From Jackrogersella multiformis (taxonomy: Eukaryota; Ascomycota; Sordariomycetes; Xylariales; Hypoxylaceae), in contig CADCXD010000002.1 of assembly GCA_902806575.1 (NCBI GenBank), positions 1,612,001-1,676,000 on the forward strand: DNA of 64,000 bases, in the 5' to 3' direction. A program made the position numbers and the translations under genes. The notes beneath the pieces are model-generated. The model was not told the origin of the DNA. It worked only from the letters and a program-made list of their open reading frames with translations, and searched no databases. Numbering within the stretch: position 1 is the stretch's first letter; each line of letters opens with the position of its first letter. Shown here one piece after another: positions 21,167 through 31,318 of the stretch.

Positions 21167-22082
21167 TCACTCCTCTTCGAAGAATCCGCCATCGCTATCG
21201 CCATCATCTTGGGCATTCGATGACTCGCCATGCTTCGTTTTCCATTTTCCTCGTCCGGTACTCGTAGCATCTGATGCAGCCGAGTTCTTCGTCTTGTTAT
21301 GCGTGGTCTTTGCAGAGGTAGTGTCTTTTGAGTCTTGCTTGCTGGAGCCATTCTTGTTTGAACCTCTGTCTAGCTTTCGCTCTCTGATTTCGGTTAACGC
21401 CCGAATCCCTTTCTCTGATGCCTTCTCTATGTCCCCCCATAATGGCGGTCGTTCGATGTGGAGCGCCTGGGCTGCCGAACTTGCATCTTCTGTCTTCTCT
21501 CCACTGTGCGCGGATAAGCCTAGCGATGTCACTGGATACAGGCTGATGTAACGCTCTCTGTATGGGAAATATCTGGTGTAGATGCTGTCTATCTCTGCCC
21601 TGTGTAGATCCGCATTTAACTTCTCGATATCTTTTGCATCTGTAGTTGTATCGAGCTGGGATTTGATTTTCTTGGCAAGTCGGTCTGCCTTCTTCCTCTC
21701 TGTATTAATTGTTAGATTTAACAAATCGGTATATCATAAGATGCGGAGAGGTGATCCTACCAAAGAAGCGGACCATATGGTACTTCGTGATCATGGTCTT
21801 CCTCTTCTTCTCGTCAGAAGCCTCTTCAATCTTCTGCCGGTGGTGGGCTAATTCCCTCTCTAAATCATTCTGGATATTTGCTGGCAGATTTTGGCCGGTC
21901 TTGAATCGCCTCTCAATCGTCCGTACTCGTTTCTTGACCCAATTGATGTTACTCGGTTTCGTCTTGGTCTTTTTCGGATTCTTGTTCTTCTTGGATGCAT
22001 GATATCCGGGAACGCGCTCACGAGTCTCTCCTTGCGCTGACGATTCATTATCGAATTCAGAGAATTTTCGTTTGGAATTCAT
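21167..22082 (-). CDS. efg1: rRNA-processing protein Efg1
   Basis: Nucleolar protein needed for early 18S rRNA processing in the small-subunit pathway. Exons 22082-21761 and 21699-21167, separated by a 61-bp intron, give 284 residues. The basic N-terminus (MNSKRKFSEFDNES, then KKNKNPKKTKTK) is followed by the family core INWVKKRVRTIERRF, LPANIQNDLERELAHH, the splice-spanning MVRFFERKKADRLAKK, LNADLHRAEIDSIYTRYF and PYRERYISLYP. The C-terminal third is a Lys/Ser/Asp-rich tail ending in acidic residues. The ATG at 22082 is the first true ATG; upstream sequence is open but begins with GTG. Long coiled-coil propensity fits the family. Confidence is high for the family. Confidence 0.9.
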
Positions 22083-22466
22083 CGTGATGGCCGTCCCTGC
22101 GTCGCGAATGATGGTTGCTGTTGACACTGAGATTTGGCGGTGTTCTAGTGTTGAAGAATGGAACTGTCAAAAAATAACTTTTAGGTGGGGGTTTTTTTTT
22201 ATCTACGCAGCCTACCTAGGTAGGTACGTCTCGATAAGATATTGCATGTACCTAGGTACTTTATTGTACCACATGCCACTTTAATTACCTAGTACCACCT
22301 GAGCAACGTCCATGGGTGTTAAGTGCATACAACATCGGACGAAACCACGCAGCGAACCCTTGAGGCACACTGTTATTCTGTGCATTTTATTCATGTTGCT
22401 AACGTAACTATGGTGATAATCGGAAAAAGATATATATACCGATATATCTCACTGCCAAAGGATACC
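22083..22466. other. Intergenic region with two palindromes
   Basis: Efg1 promoter and the 3' flank of the MDR gene. TACCTAGGTA copies at 22213-22222 and 22249-22258. A T-run follows GGTGGGGG near 22190. Nothing else seen. Confidence 0.6.
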
Positions 22467-23606
22467 TCACTCCTCATTCGGAATGAAATATACACTCTTA
22501 CCCGGGCCTCCTTTTGCTGCAGCAGTATCAAGTGCCTCCTCCCAATCCTCGAGCTTAAATTTCCCAACAACCTCCATGCCTACTCTGTAGCCAATTTTTA
22601 ATACTCCTCTCTCGAGAATCTTGATCATGTCTTTCGCCTGCTGGGTTGTATTCATGAAGGTTCCCTTTATTGTAATACCATTATATGAGATATGCCAGTA
22701 GGGCAGGTCGATGTCACCTGGGATCCCTCCCATTAAACTCATGCGGCCTCCTGATCTCAGAGATAGAATGCCCGCTCTGATGTGCGAACTCTTACTAGCT
22801 GGGCGTGGAGAGATGTCAAAATACACATCCAGCGGCCCGAATTTCGCCAAGGCGTTGACATCCTCCTGTACATCTCCACTGATCTTGACAGTCTCGACCC
22901 TTCCGGGTTCGGCGAGCTTCTTCAGTTCATCGAGAGCTGTCTCGTTCCTTCCCATGGCGATGACTCTAGCTCCCATTGCGAGAGCGATATGTACGGCAGC
23001 GCTACTGAAAGACCCGGTAGCCGGAGCAACCAATACAGTCTCACCTGGTTTCAGGTCGACATCTGCAAGGCCGCCGTATGGTACGACCAGCTGGCTAAGC
23101 GACCCAAGCTCTTCAATCTTGTATCCTAATTTACCAACCAATATGTTTTCGTCAAGAACATGCACGCTCTCCAACGGTGCGTTCATTAACGTAGCCCAAG
23201 ACCCATTACGCCACTCTCCCATCAACCTCCGTGTCGCTTCACTAGCACCCTCGTGGAATGACCGTAAGACCTTTATGTTGGGGTCATCTCGAGCCCGTAC
23301 TGTCAGTTCGACAAATACCAGTTGCCCTGGTTTCAAGCTCGTAGCATCGGATGGCACGGCGGCGACACGAGCGATGCATGAACCCCCGGGGACGATAGGT
23401 AGAGGATATTTATAGCCTCTTGGGTTCCCATTTGTGAAGATTTCGTTAGCGTATTGCACAATAATGGAGTATAGCGGCTTGACTATGACAGTTCCGGCAG
23501 TGGGAATCGGAGTTGGCAGCGTTGAAAGAAAGGGAGGTGAAGAGGGGGAGTGAAATTGGAGGCCAGTATAGGTGTCCGGGAGAGCGTGTTCTGCGAGACC
23601 TGTCAT
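22467..23606 (-). CDS. Zinc-less MDR (quinone oxidoreductase-like) dehydrogenase
   Basis: Medium-chain dehydrogenase/reductase of 379 residues in a single exon. The N-terminal GroES-like domain runs to about residue 170 (IVPGGSCIARVAAV, LKPGQLVFVELTVRARDD). The Rossmann domain has LKPGETVLVAPATGSFSSAAVHIA, a nucleotide-binding loop of the A-T-G-x-x-S type, and ARVIAMGRNETALDELK. Cys/His ligands for catalytic zinc are lacking, so it belongs with the zinc-independent reductases. The start is ATG 23606; the frame extends upstream only from a non-ATG codon. No targeting peptide or C-terminal peroxisomal signal is evident. Substrate unknown. It is transcribed tail-to-head before Efg1 and divergently from Sea4, with a 1-kb spacer. 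Confidence 0.85.
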   Translation of the reverse strand: MTGLAEHALPDTYTGLQFHSPSSPPFLSTLPTPIPTAGTVIVKPLYSIIVQYANEIFTNGNPRGYKYPLPIVPGGSCIARVAAVPSDATSLKPGQLVFVELTVRARDDPNIKVLRSFHEGASEATRRLMGEWRNGSWATLMNAPLESVHVLDENILVGKLGYKIEELGSLSQLVVPYGGLADVDLKPGETVLVAPATGSFSSAAVHIALAMGARVIAMGRNETALDELKKLAEPGRVETVKISGDVQEDVNALAKFGPLDVYFDISPRPASKSSHIRAGILSLRSGGRMSLMGGIPGDIDLPYWHISYNGITIKGTFMNTTQQAKDMIKILERGVLKIGYRVGMEVVGKFKLEDWEEALDTAAAKGGPGKSVYFIPNEE

Positions 23607-24651
23607 CTTTGTTGCTAATGAGTGCTTCAACAAGCAGCAGTGAATGCACTATTCCTAGCTTGATTTTTCGGACTTTTCCAGACAGGATAGAGAAGGCCCC
23701 AAGTCTTATGTAAATTCGACCTAATCATAAAGCCTATTCACTCTGTTCACACTTCCCATCGTATTTCTCATCAACAATATTGTGTCCTCCCAACGTATTC
23801 TTATATTATGGTAAATGTCGACATGCCTCAGCCGGGTACGGAGTTGAAACTACTTAACTCCATTACGTCCATCGCTTTTAATACTTCGCGTCCGGGTTTA
23901 AGAGATATAATGTTAGATGTGTGTAAACGAAACCCCATCAAGGCACCTTCTTATAAAAAGACAAAAGAGAGGTATTTCGAGGGGGTTCTAAAATTCTATA
24001 GAATACAGTTGTCAAGGACTACAAAGCGTCCTCCCATAATAATACCTCGATCATTTAAGTATTCAAACGAGATATAGTCTGGGTAGTCAGCTGACATAGT
24101 GTATAGGAATGAGGCGAGTTCAACTCTATTAGGCTCAGGATAAGAGTGATTGATATGTATTGAGGCGGTCGCGGTAGGGCTGAAAAGTCTACAATAGAGG
24201 TACCTATCTCTGTATCTAGGTACTTAGGTACATATATATATAGATACAATTATAGGCTCTTTACGTAATAGTCTTTAGTGATCCTTGATTGGTCAATTGA
24301 TAAAGTTAGCGGGGTCAAGACCTTTTATCGATAAGCAGATACTAGGTTAGTCTAGAGGCTCACAGCGACAACTTTATAGTGAATAACAAGTTCTCTACTA
24401 AACAAATACAGCTTCTATCCATTAGGGTCTTCTTTATTTCTCTTAACAATAGGGTCATCTTAGAGAAACTGTAGGTAATCCATTTTGATACTTTTATTGG
24501 TCTAATATGCGCCAGGTCTAGCAAAGGATGGCACCTATCAGTCCTGCTCAGTTCTCATGACCAACGCCCATCTTGGCTCTTTGTGAGAGGCCCACTTGAG
24601 CTGGGACAGATGTATGTCCTCTGAGAAGAGCCTGTAAAGGTATCTAGAACA
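23607..24651. other. Divergent spacer between MDR and Sea4 genes
   Basis: 1.0 kb, AT-rich. Degenerate palindromes (TAGGTACCTATCTCTGTATCTAGGTAC) lie near 24198-24226. An ORF at 23808-24077 (89 codons) has no recognisable domain and I leave it out. Promoters for both flanking genes are expected here. Confidence 0.55.
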
Positions 24652-27600
24652 ATGTCACAATATACAACTTCTAAGATGGATAGACCGGAGCCTGGCCTCA
24701 TCAAGTGGTCCCCAAATCCAGCTTATGACACCTTCCTCCATGTTAATCTACAACACCGGGTCGTGCAGCTATATGAACCAACCGGCCTTGCTCAGCCGGG
24801 CAGATTTGATTTTGAAAAGACGTCAAAGTACGACGAGATCCCTCCGCTAACCACATACGACTGGTCACCCGCTCATCCTGGGCTCGTTGCTATCGGAACC
24901 GCGAGTGGTACCGTGGACCTTATAAACCTCCATAGCGACTCTAGCGCCCACTTGGAGCTCCCCATAAGAATCACTCGTACTTGCCAGGCGGTAGCATTCA
25001 ATACTGGAACCTTACTAGCCGTCGGACTTGAACGTGTAAGAAATGACCAGTGTCTTAAAATATTCGACGTGAATCGGCTTACGGCGCTGGAGTCTGGGAC
25101 TACTTGGGCATCGCTCGAGAGCTCGATGAATCCGGTGATAAGTCTCGAGGCTAGTATCTCTATATCGAGTACCAAATTTTTTGAAGACAGCCCGAAGGTG
25201 CTGGTTGCCGGGATAAAAAACCAGGGTATCCGTATCTATGACCTCCGAGGTAGACATCGCTCCAGATAACAAGCTTCTGTATACCTGCTGACTAGTCTCA
25301 AGATCCGCAAGGGGCAGTGATCAATTATCAAACCAAGTGCAACAACAACTTGGCGATTGATTATGCAGATCAGAACTACTTTGCTTCGTCTTCTCTAGAC
25401 AAGCCGGGCCTGGTGATTTGGGATCGCCGGGCAACCTCGCGGTCTTCTTCCTCTCGCTTCTACCTCGATGCTGTCGATACGGATGATCTCCCGTGGGGAG
25501 CAGCTCTTAACATCGATAAAGCAATCGACGTCAAGGATGCTAATTTCCAGGATAGGGGTTCGTTGATACGGTCAATACGGTTTTGTCGGGACCGTAGTGG
25601 CTTGATAGCTGTACTCTCCAGAACCGGCCAACTCAAAGTCTTAGACATCAAAAAGGAGTTTATTCCCTCTGACGAGCACCTCGAGGAAAGCCCCGAGGTT
25701 CTCGAGGTTAAGAAATCCTATGATTTAGACATGACTTATGCAAGAGACCGAAAGGATGACAGGATTGTGTCGTTCGACTGGCTGAACCTCGACTCTCCTG
25801 CTTTGACACCACGAGCCATAGTCCTACGCGCCAATGGAACCTTTGATATTCTTGAGAAACCATCTTATACATCAGAACATCTGTTCAAGATGATACCTTG
25901 GAGAGCACCCCACCGTGGACTAGAAGGTAGTTTCCATTCTACTAGACGGATTATCAATACTGATTGTTCTCAAGCAGGCAGTAGCTATCACTCTTTGATG
26001 CAATTTGAAGCAGTACAGTACCCTGATATGATGGGATCGCTGAATATCGACAAGGCTTTCGAGGATATACCTCTTTTTGGAAGCCATAAAGAATCCGCTC
26101 ACGTTGTAGTACAGAAAGCGTTGCTCGCTCCCGCGCCTACAGTCAATCTCGTGTATGACTCGGAAGCAAGTGCGGTAGAATCATCGGAGCCACTTGCCAA
26201 TGCTTTCAAGACAGCAGATAAGTTACGAGCTTTGAGAAAATACTCTAAAGAAAGCCTTGGGGACTCAAAACAGCTCGACGATAAGGTACAACAGTAGCCT
26301 CCCAATAATGAAGGGGTCCCATCGTTGGCTAATTTGTCTTCGAAAGGTCAACGCTCTAGCATCGAATCGACAGCTACATGAAAGATTACTTGTATCAACA
26401 TTAGATACAAAGGGGTTTCCTAGGGAAGCGCAGATGATCCTCGATCATCCAATGCTCCTTCGTTCGAAGGAGAAATACCTATTTGACTACGTCGCGAATA
26501 GGGACATAATCGCTGATGATCCATGGTTGAGAGAACTATGGGATTGGATTTCTGGTATGGATTTTCACCTCGCCTCCGCATTTTATTACAGAGACTAAAA
26601 GTTTCAGGGGCTGATGAAGCTGCCTCTGGTATGGGAATGGTAGCACAAGGCATCGATCTAAGCTACATGGGTGTTTGTAATATATGGACGGGTGACCTAG
26701 GTTTGTTGTAGGAAATTCTCGTCTTGAGCGACAACTAACATGCTTTCCAGGGCTCAACGGCGCGGTTAGACTGATAGATGGAACGAGGCCTCCAGACCTT
26801 GCGGCATGGGAGCGTTGTTTACAAGAATTAAACAAGAAATCGAGGCAGCCAACATACGATGGCGCCGAGACTAAAAAACCTGCACAACGAATAGCAGCGC
26901 TACGGATCTGCGGATGGGGTAGTTTGCCTGATACACATTTCGGCGACTTCGCGGCAATGCTACCTTCCGAGAGAGATTCGGCATGGTATACTATGTCAGC
27001 TGCTCATGCCCTCTTCGAAGGCGACTTCGATAAAGCAGTACAGATACTCAGGGGAGCCAGCGCAGAATATCCAACCCTATTATTCGTCTCTTTGGCTCTA
27101 CAGCTTAAGTGCCAAGAGGATAGGAACTCTGACAAGCCGCAGTTAGATTTCGATGATGCGATTGCCTCTAAAACCGACCCATATCTTCGAGCGATATCAT
27201 CCCTTATAACAACTAATAATTGGGAAAGCATAGCAGACCAGGAATCGCTTCCTCTCCGAGAGCGGACCTTCGTGGCGCTTCGATATTTCGATGATGCTAA
27301 ACTTACTCAATGGCTCGATAAGGAGCTTAAGAAATCGATGGAGATGGGCGATATCGAAGGAATTGTGCTCACGGGCATTACAGACAGGCTCGTGGACATA
27401 TTTGCGAAATACGTTGAGAAATTCAACGACGTGCAGACGGCCACTCTAGTCCTATCGATATGCTCGCCGAAGTATATTAACGACTACCGATGCCGGGCGT
27501 GGCGGAACGCATACCGAGCGTATCTCCAGCGGCACAAGGCCTTCATGCAGCGGACCAAGTTCGAGGTAGAAAGCACGAAGAAGAGCAAGCGAGGCGGCGT

Positions 27601-28018
27601 GCCGATCATCACGCCGCCATCCCGGCAGATCGCCCTGCGCTGCGTGTACTGCGACGCCGAGTACGAACTCTCGAAGACGGGAGCGGGCCCCCCGTCGTCG
27701 GCCAAGGGGCAGACGACGAACCCGCTGACGGCGTCTAACATCAACGCCGGGGTCAGCTGCCCGAACTGCGGCCGCCACCTCCCCCGCTGCGTCGTGTGCC
27801 TCGAGGTCGTGGGCGTGCCGCGCTCCGACAAGCCCGAGGCCTCGCCCGACCCCCACATCCGCGTCGCCGCGCGGTTCCCGACCTTCTGTCTCAAGTGCGA
27901 GCACGTCCTCCACCTCGACCACGCGCGCCAGTGGTTCGCCAGGCACGTCGAGTGCCCCGTGCCCGAGTGCAGGTGCCGGTGCAACTTCAGGGCGAACCCG
28001 GAGCTGAACTATCGCTGA
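24652..28018 (+). CDS. sea4: SEA complex/GATOR2 subunit Sea4 (Mios homologue)
   Basis: WD40 plus zinc-domain protein of the vacuole-associated SEA complex that relays amino-acid status to TORC1. Exons 24652-25249, 25303-26285, 26347-26554, 26608-26700 and 26751-28018 give 1049 residues. The N-terminal beta-propeller begins EPGLIKWSPNPAYDTFLHV and includes LTTYDWSPAHPGLVAIG, CQAVAFNTGTLLAVGLERV, FASSSLDKPGLVIWDRR and VSFDWLNLDSPALTPRAIV. A helical middle part has LRSKEKYLFDYVANRDIIAD and IDLSYMGVCNIWTG. The C-terminus is Cys/His-rich: CVYCDAEYE, CPNCGRHLPRCVVC, FPTFCLKCEHVLHLDHARQW, ECPVPECRCRC, a RING-like zinc module. The acceptor ending 26346 (CGAAAG) is the least certain; CAG ending 26373 keeps the same frame. 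The last 530 bp are markedly more GC-rich than the rest. Confidence 0.93.
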
Positions 28019-28591
28019 TGGGCTGGTGTTTCTTACTAAGGGGACGCTAAGTACTGCTGTGGGTTTCCGTTGACCTCGTATGTGGTTAGAAATACTACCC
28101 TCTTTAGATATAAGGTACCTAGGTAGATAGTCTATATTCATCCATCAATATCATCGCGTTTGGTTCTCCTTAGCCTATCGATGTAGGTACCGAGGTAATA
28201 GCAGTACCAATCGCCTTTCCCGAGGATACTTTCCACCCACCCTATGGCATTACGTCGTCCATACGAGAGAGGCGGGCTCATTGGCCTCCGCTATGCAAAC
28301 TACTCCACGACCGCCACGGGACGCACTGATACATCGACCAATCGCATCGTCACTATTCCGAGAAGCCCACTACGTTACAATCCGTACATTCTTTGTATAG
28401 GTGTATATATATTATCATTACTTAGCATTACCATTACCCTATCGTATTTTATCGTTGCGTTTGGCCCCGTCTCAATCTAGGTGCGTGTAATCTATCCTAC
28501 AGTCCAACCCCCAGTCCAGTCCAGTACAATACAGTATACCTAGTAGAAAAGTAGGTAGGTAGGGAGGTAGGCATGTATGCCCGCACCGATA
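28019..28591. other. Convergent intergenic region
   Basis: 3' flanks of Sea4 and of the following minus-strand gene. Palindrome TACCTAGGTA at 28116-28125. Short CAGTCCAGTCCAGTACAATACAGTATACC repeats near 28508-28538 and AGGTAGGTAGGGAGGTAGG at 28551-28570. No gene supported. Confidence 0.6.
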
Positions 28592-30241
28592 TCACGCCGC
28601 TAGCTTCCAGAGCGGCACGTAGGCGCGGGCGGCGGGGGTGTCGTCGTCCTCGTCCTCGATGGCGCGGTTCATGCGCTCGATCCACTGGTCCTCCGCGCGG
28701 GCGGCGTCCCGCTCGATCTGCGCCATGAGCGCCAGCTCGGACAGCATGTCGTGGACGAGGGCGCGGCAGCCGGTCACCATGCGTGCTAAGCTCGATTCTG
28801 ACTGTGAGTCCGGGGAGGTGGAGCTAGAGGTAGGGTTGGATGTGGGGGCGGCATCGACATCGCCTAGCTCCCGCAGCGCGGCCCGCCACGCCTCGAGCTT
28901 GCGGAGCAGGCCGACGCAGTCGTGCTTCCAGCCGGCGTCCAGCTCGCCGAGGAACCGGACATCGTCGCCGTCGACGAGCGCGTCGACGTTGCCGCTGCGC
29001 TGGGCCGCCACTATGGACGCCATGCGCTCGGCCCAGGCCTCGAAGCCGGACGCCACGCGCGCGTACCGCCCTCCCGGCTCGCCGAGCTGCCACACCCCGT
29101 TCAGGACTTCGTCGAGGACCTGGATCTTCTCCTCCAGCCCTAGCCCGCGCCCGTTGCTAGCGCCGCCCCATCTCGCGAGCGCCGCCACGTTCCTCGCCTC
29201 GATCCCTTGCCGCTCGAGACCGAGCAGCGAGTCGTTGTCGGCGGCTAGCTGCGCGAACCGCAGCCTCAGCTTCTGGTACGCGCTTTCGTGCCATTCGGCG
29301 TCCACAGCGGCGGCGTCGCGGTGCAGCAGCGAGAGCTGGAGTAGCTCCGTCTGCAGGCGGCTTGTCTCGGCGGATAGGGCGACGTTGGCGGGGAGCTTGG
29401 AGGGCGAGGGGGGCGCGAGGTAGGTTGAAGTCAGGGGCTTGGGGGCGAGGGACTTGGCGGGGCTGTAGTGCTGCTGGTGATTGTTGAATGCGGGGCGGCT
29501 GGTGAGGCCCGCCGGTTGGCGTTGTTGGGAGGGGGCTTCGGTGGTGGCGGTGGAGCTTGGTTGGGATTGAGATTGAGCTTGGGATTTCGTGCGTCCGTGG
29601 GCTTGAGAGCGCGTCTGCTGCTTCGAACTTGTTGTTGTGGTGGTGCTTGCGGTCGGACTCGTGCGGCCTGACGACGACGACGGTGCTTGGGAAACTTGAG
29701 AAATTGGGCGCAGTGTCGTTGCGGCGTTTAGACTCGTTATGTTGGATCTCGATCGCGAGTGCCCAGCGGGTCCATTGGAAGCTGTTGTTGGGGGTGGCCC
29801 GCTGGAGGATGTAGGTCGATTAATGGTGGTTCCAGCGGAACGGTTCGTCGAGGTAATTGGTGGTGTTCGACGCGTAGATGGTATTCTTCCCAGAGGTCTC
29901 GTCGGGGGTTTTGACGTAGCATTTGCACCGTAGTCTGGGCGTGCAGAAGACGGTTTACTATATACGCCCGATATGGGTCTTCCTATAGTTGAGCTCGGTA
30001 CTCTAGTCCGTGTGGTAGTGGTAGTAGTGGCGGCGGTAGCGGTGGCAGATGAAGAAGTAGCTGCGCTCGCTGCCGCCGACCGAGTGATCATCGTGGGCTT
30101 CACCGGTAGCCTGCTAGGTGAGAGAGTCCTAACATCGCTACGCGTCGAGGGGCCATCTCTTCGGCTAGAATCATCTTTCGCGGCTGTAGTTGGAGGTTTG
30201 CGGATCGAGCGCGTGCGGCCTAAGCCAGTTGATGATGACAT
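28592..30241 (-). CDS. Ser/Thr-rich fungal protein with helical C-terminal domain, function unknown
   Basis: Single-exon frame; from ATG 30241 (MSSSTGLGRTRSIRKPP) it encodes 549 residues. About residues 1-285 are low-complexity Ser/Thr/Pro/Arg-rich, basic and presumably disordered (runs of T, S and Q; SRSRSNITSLN; SQAQSQSQPSS). From about 290 a structured, mostly helical domain follows: LSAETSRLQTELLQLSLLHR, AEWHESAYQKLRLRFAQLA, GLEEKIQVLDEVLNGVWQL, FEAWAERMASIVAAQRSG, CRALVHDMLSELALMAQIE, and a C-terminal acidic loop ending YVPLWKLAA. No signal peptide or membrane segment. A basic disordered head with a heptad-rich tail suggests a scaffold or cytoskeleton-linked protein, but I do not recognise the family. 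The upstream ATG-less extension to 30292 was not used. Confidence 0.75.
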   Translation of the reverse strand: MSSSTGLGRTRSIRKPPTTAAKDDSSRRDGPSTRSDVRTLSPSRLPVKPTMITRSAAASAATSSSATATAATTTTTTRTRVPSSTIGRPISGVYSKPSSARPDYGANATSKPPTRPLGRIPSTRRTPPITSTNRSAGTTINRPTSSSGPPPTTASNGPAGHSRSRSNITSLNAATTLRPISQVSQAPSSSSGRTSPTASTTTTTSSKQQTRSQAHGRTKSQAQSQSQPSSTATTEAPSQQRQPAGLTSRPAFNNHQQHYSPAKSLAPKPLTSTYLAPPSPSKLPANVALSAETSRLQTELLQLSLLHRDAAAVDAEWHESAYQKLRLRFAQLAADNDSLLGLERQGIEARNVAALARWGGASNGRGLGLEEKIQVLDEVLNGVWQLGEPGGRYARVASGFEAWAERMASIVAAQRSGNVDALVDGDDVRFLGELDAGWKHDCVGLLRKLEAWRAALRELGDVDAAPTSNPTSSSTSPDSQSESSLARMVTGCRALVHDMLSELALMAQIERDAARAEDQWIERMNRAIEDEDDDTPAARAYVPLWKLAA

Positions 30242-31318
30242 GATAATGGTGGTGTCTCTTAGGACAAAAGTATCTTTTATAGGTACTAGCACTGGCTACC
30301 TAGTAAATACAGATGTTTAATGTTTCGGTTAGAATTAATAGGGGAGTCTTTGTTCTTATTTGACCCGTGCACAGAACTAAATTGAAAGTTACGGTGGAGT
30401 ACTACACTAGAGAGATGTGATACTGCCACTGGAGCCGACCCCACTATCAATATGTCAAATCCCCCTTCTGTAAGGCTTAGGGCATGGTACCTGGCATATA
30501 GAAACCCCGCTATCGTGGGAAACAGCTAACCGGTTAGGGCTGAAAGGTGTAAGAGGTGTCATCTTGGTAGGTACCGTCATACTATACTGTTGCGCTGCAC
30601 TTTACCTGCCTCAACTCTGATAGATGACATCCATGTATTACCTACCTAAACCTACCTGGGTATGTAGGTGCTTCCTCCTGGAGGTAACTCGAACGTTTTA
30701 TGGTTTACACACTGGGCACTTAATAAATAGGAAGGAGTTACAGGAAGCGAATCGTCTTCCCATTACCTACCACATAAATATAAATAGGTACCTATGGTTA
30801 AGTTTAATACCCAAGAGTAGAGTATCCATGGATCTTAGAATCGTCAATCCCTTGTATTCATCTATTGCAAAAGGTATCATCGTCTGGCCTCGAGCTAGAA
30901 ATCCATTATGCTGTTTCCATTTCCTTTTCATAGACTCTGTCCCTTATTCCTCAAAGAGCAAACCAACGGCATATGTATTCGATTCCTGCCGTATATACAT
31001 CGCACAAGAGTGGTATCATCGTACCAATAAACGCCTATTTCCAGATGCAAATCCCCCTTTTTCTGTTCTTTACAAGACTCCATCTTCCAATCGTGAACCA
31101 GATGAACCGGATAAACTAATCGCAGGTCCGCGACTATCGACATCCTTTCGAATACGAGTACTTCGAAGAGTGTACATGCTCGAGATGTCTTGAATGTTCA
31201 AAGGGGAAAAGAGGATCCCAAGTTCGTGGTGTCGAGAGAATCGAAGACGAAGTAATGGTGAGTGTAATGGTGAGTACGTGAGATGCGTCTCAACCAGCCA
31301 TGGTAGCAACAGAGGGGA
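30242..31318. other. 1.1-kb intergenic region
   Basis: Promoter of the Ser/Thr-rich gene on the left, 3' flank of the next minus-strand gene on the right. A cluster of CCTACCTAAACCTACCTGGGTATGTAGG-type half-sites lies at 30640-30670. A 189-codon ORF at 30624-31193 has no domain and erratic codon use; I regard it as chance. Confidence 0.5.

Noticed and set aside
23808..24077. 89-codon ORF between the MDR and Sea4 genes
   Set aside because: No recognisable family; basic composition explained by AAA/AAG-rich DNA. Could be reconsidered with RNA data.
27452..28141. 229-codon ORF antisense to the GC-rich end of Sea4
   Set aside because: Lies opposite the zinc-binding C-terminus of a conserved protein; composition artefact.
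30624..31193. 189-codon plus-strand ORF in an intergenic region
   Set aside because: No domain, no conserved-looking blocks, starts inside a CCTACCTA repeat patch; likely chance in AT-rich DNA.
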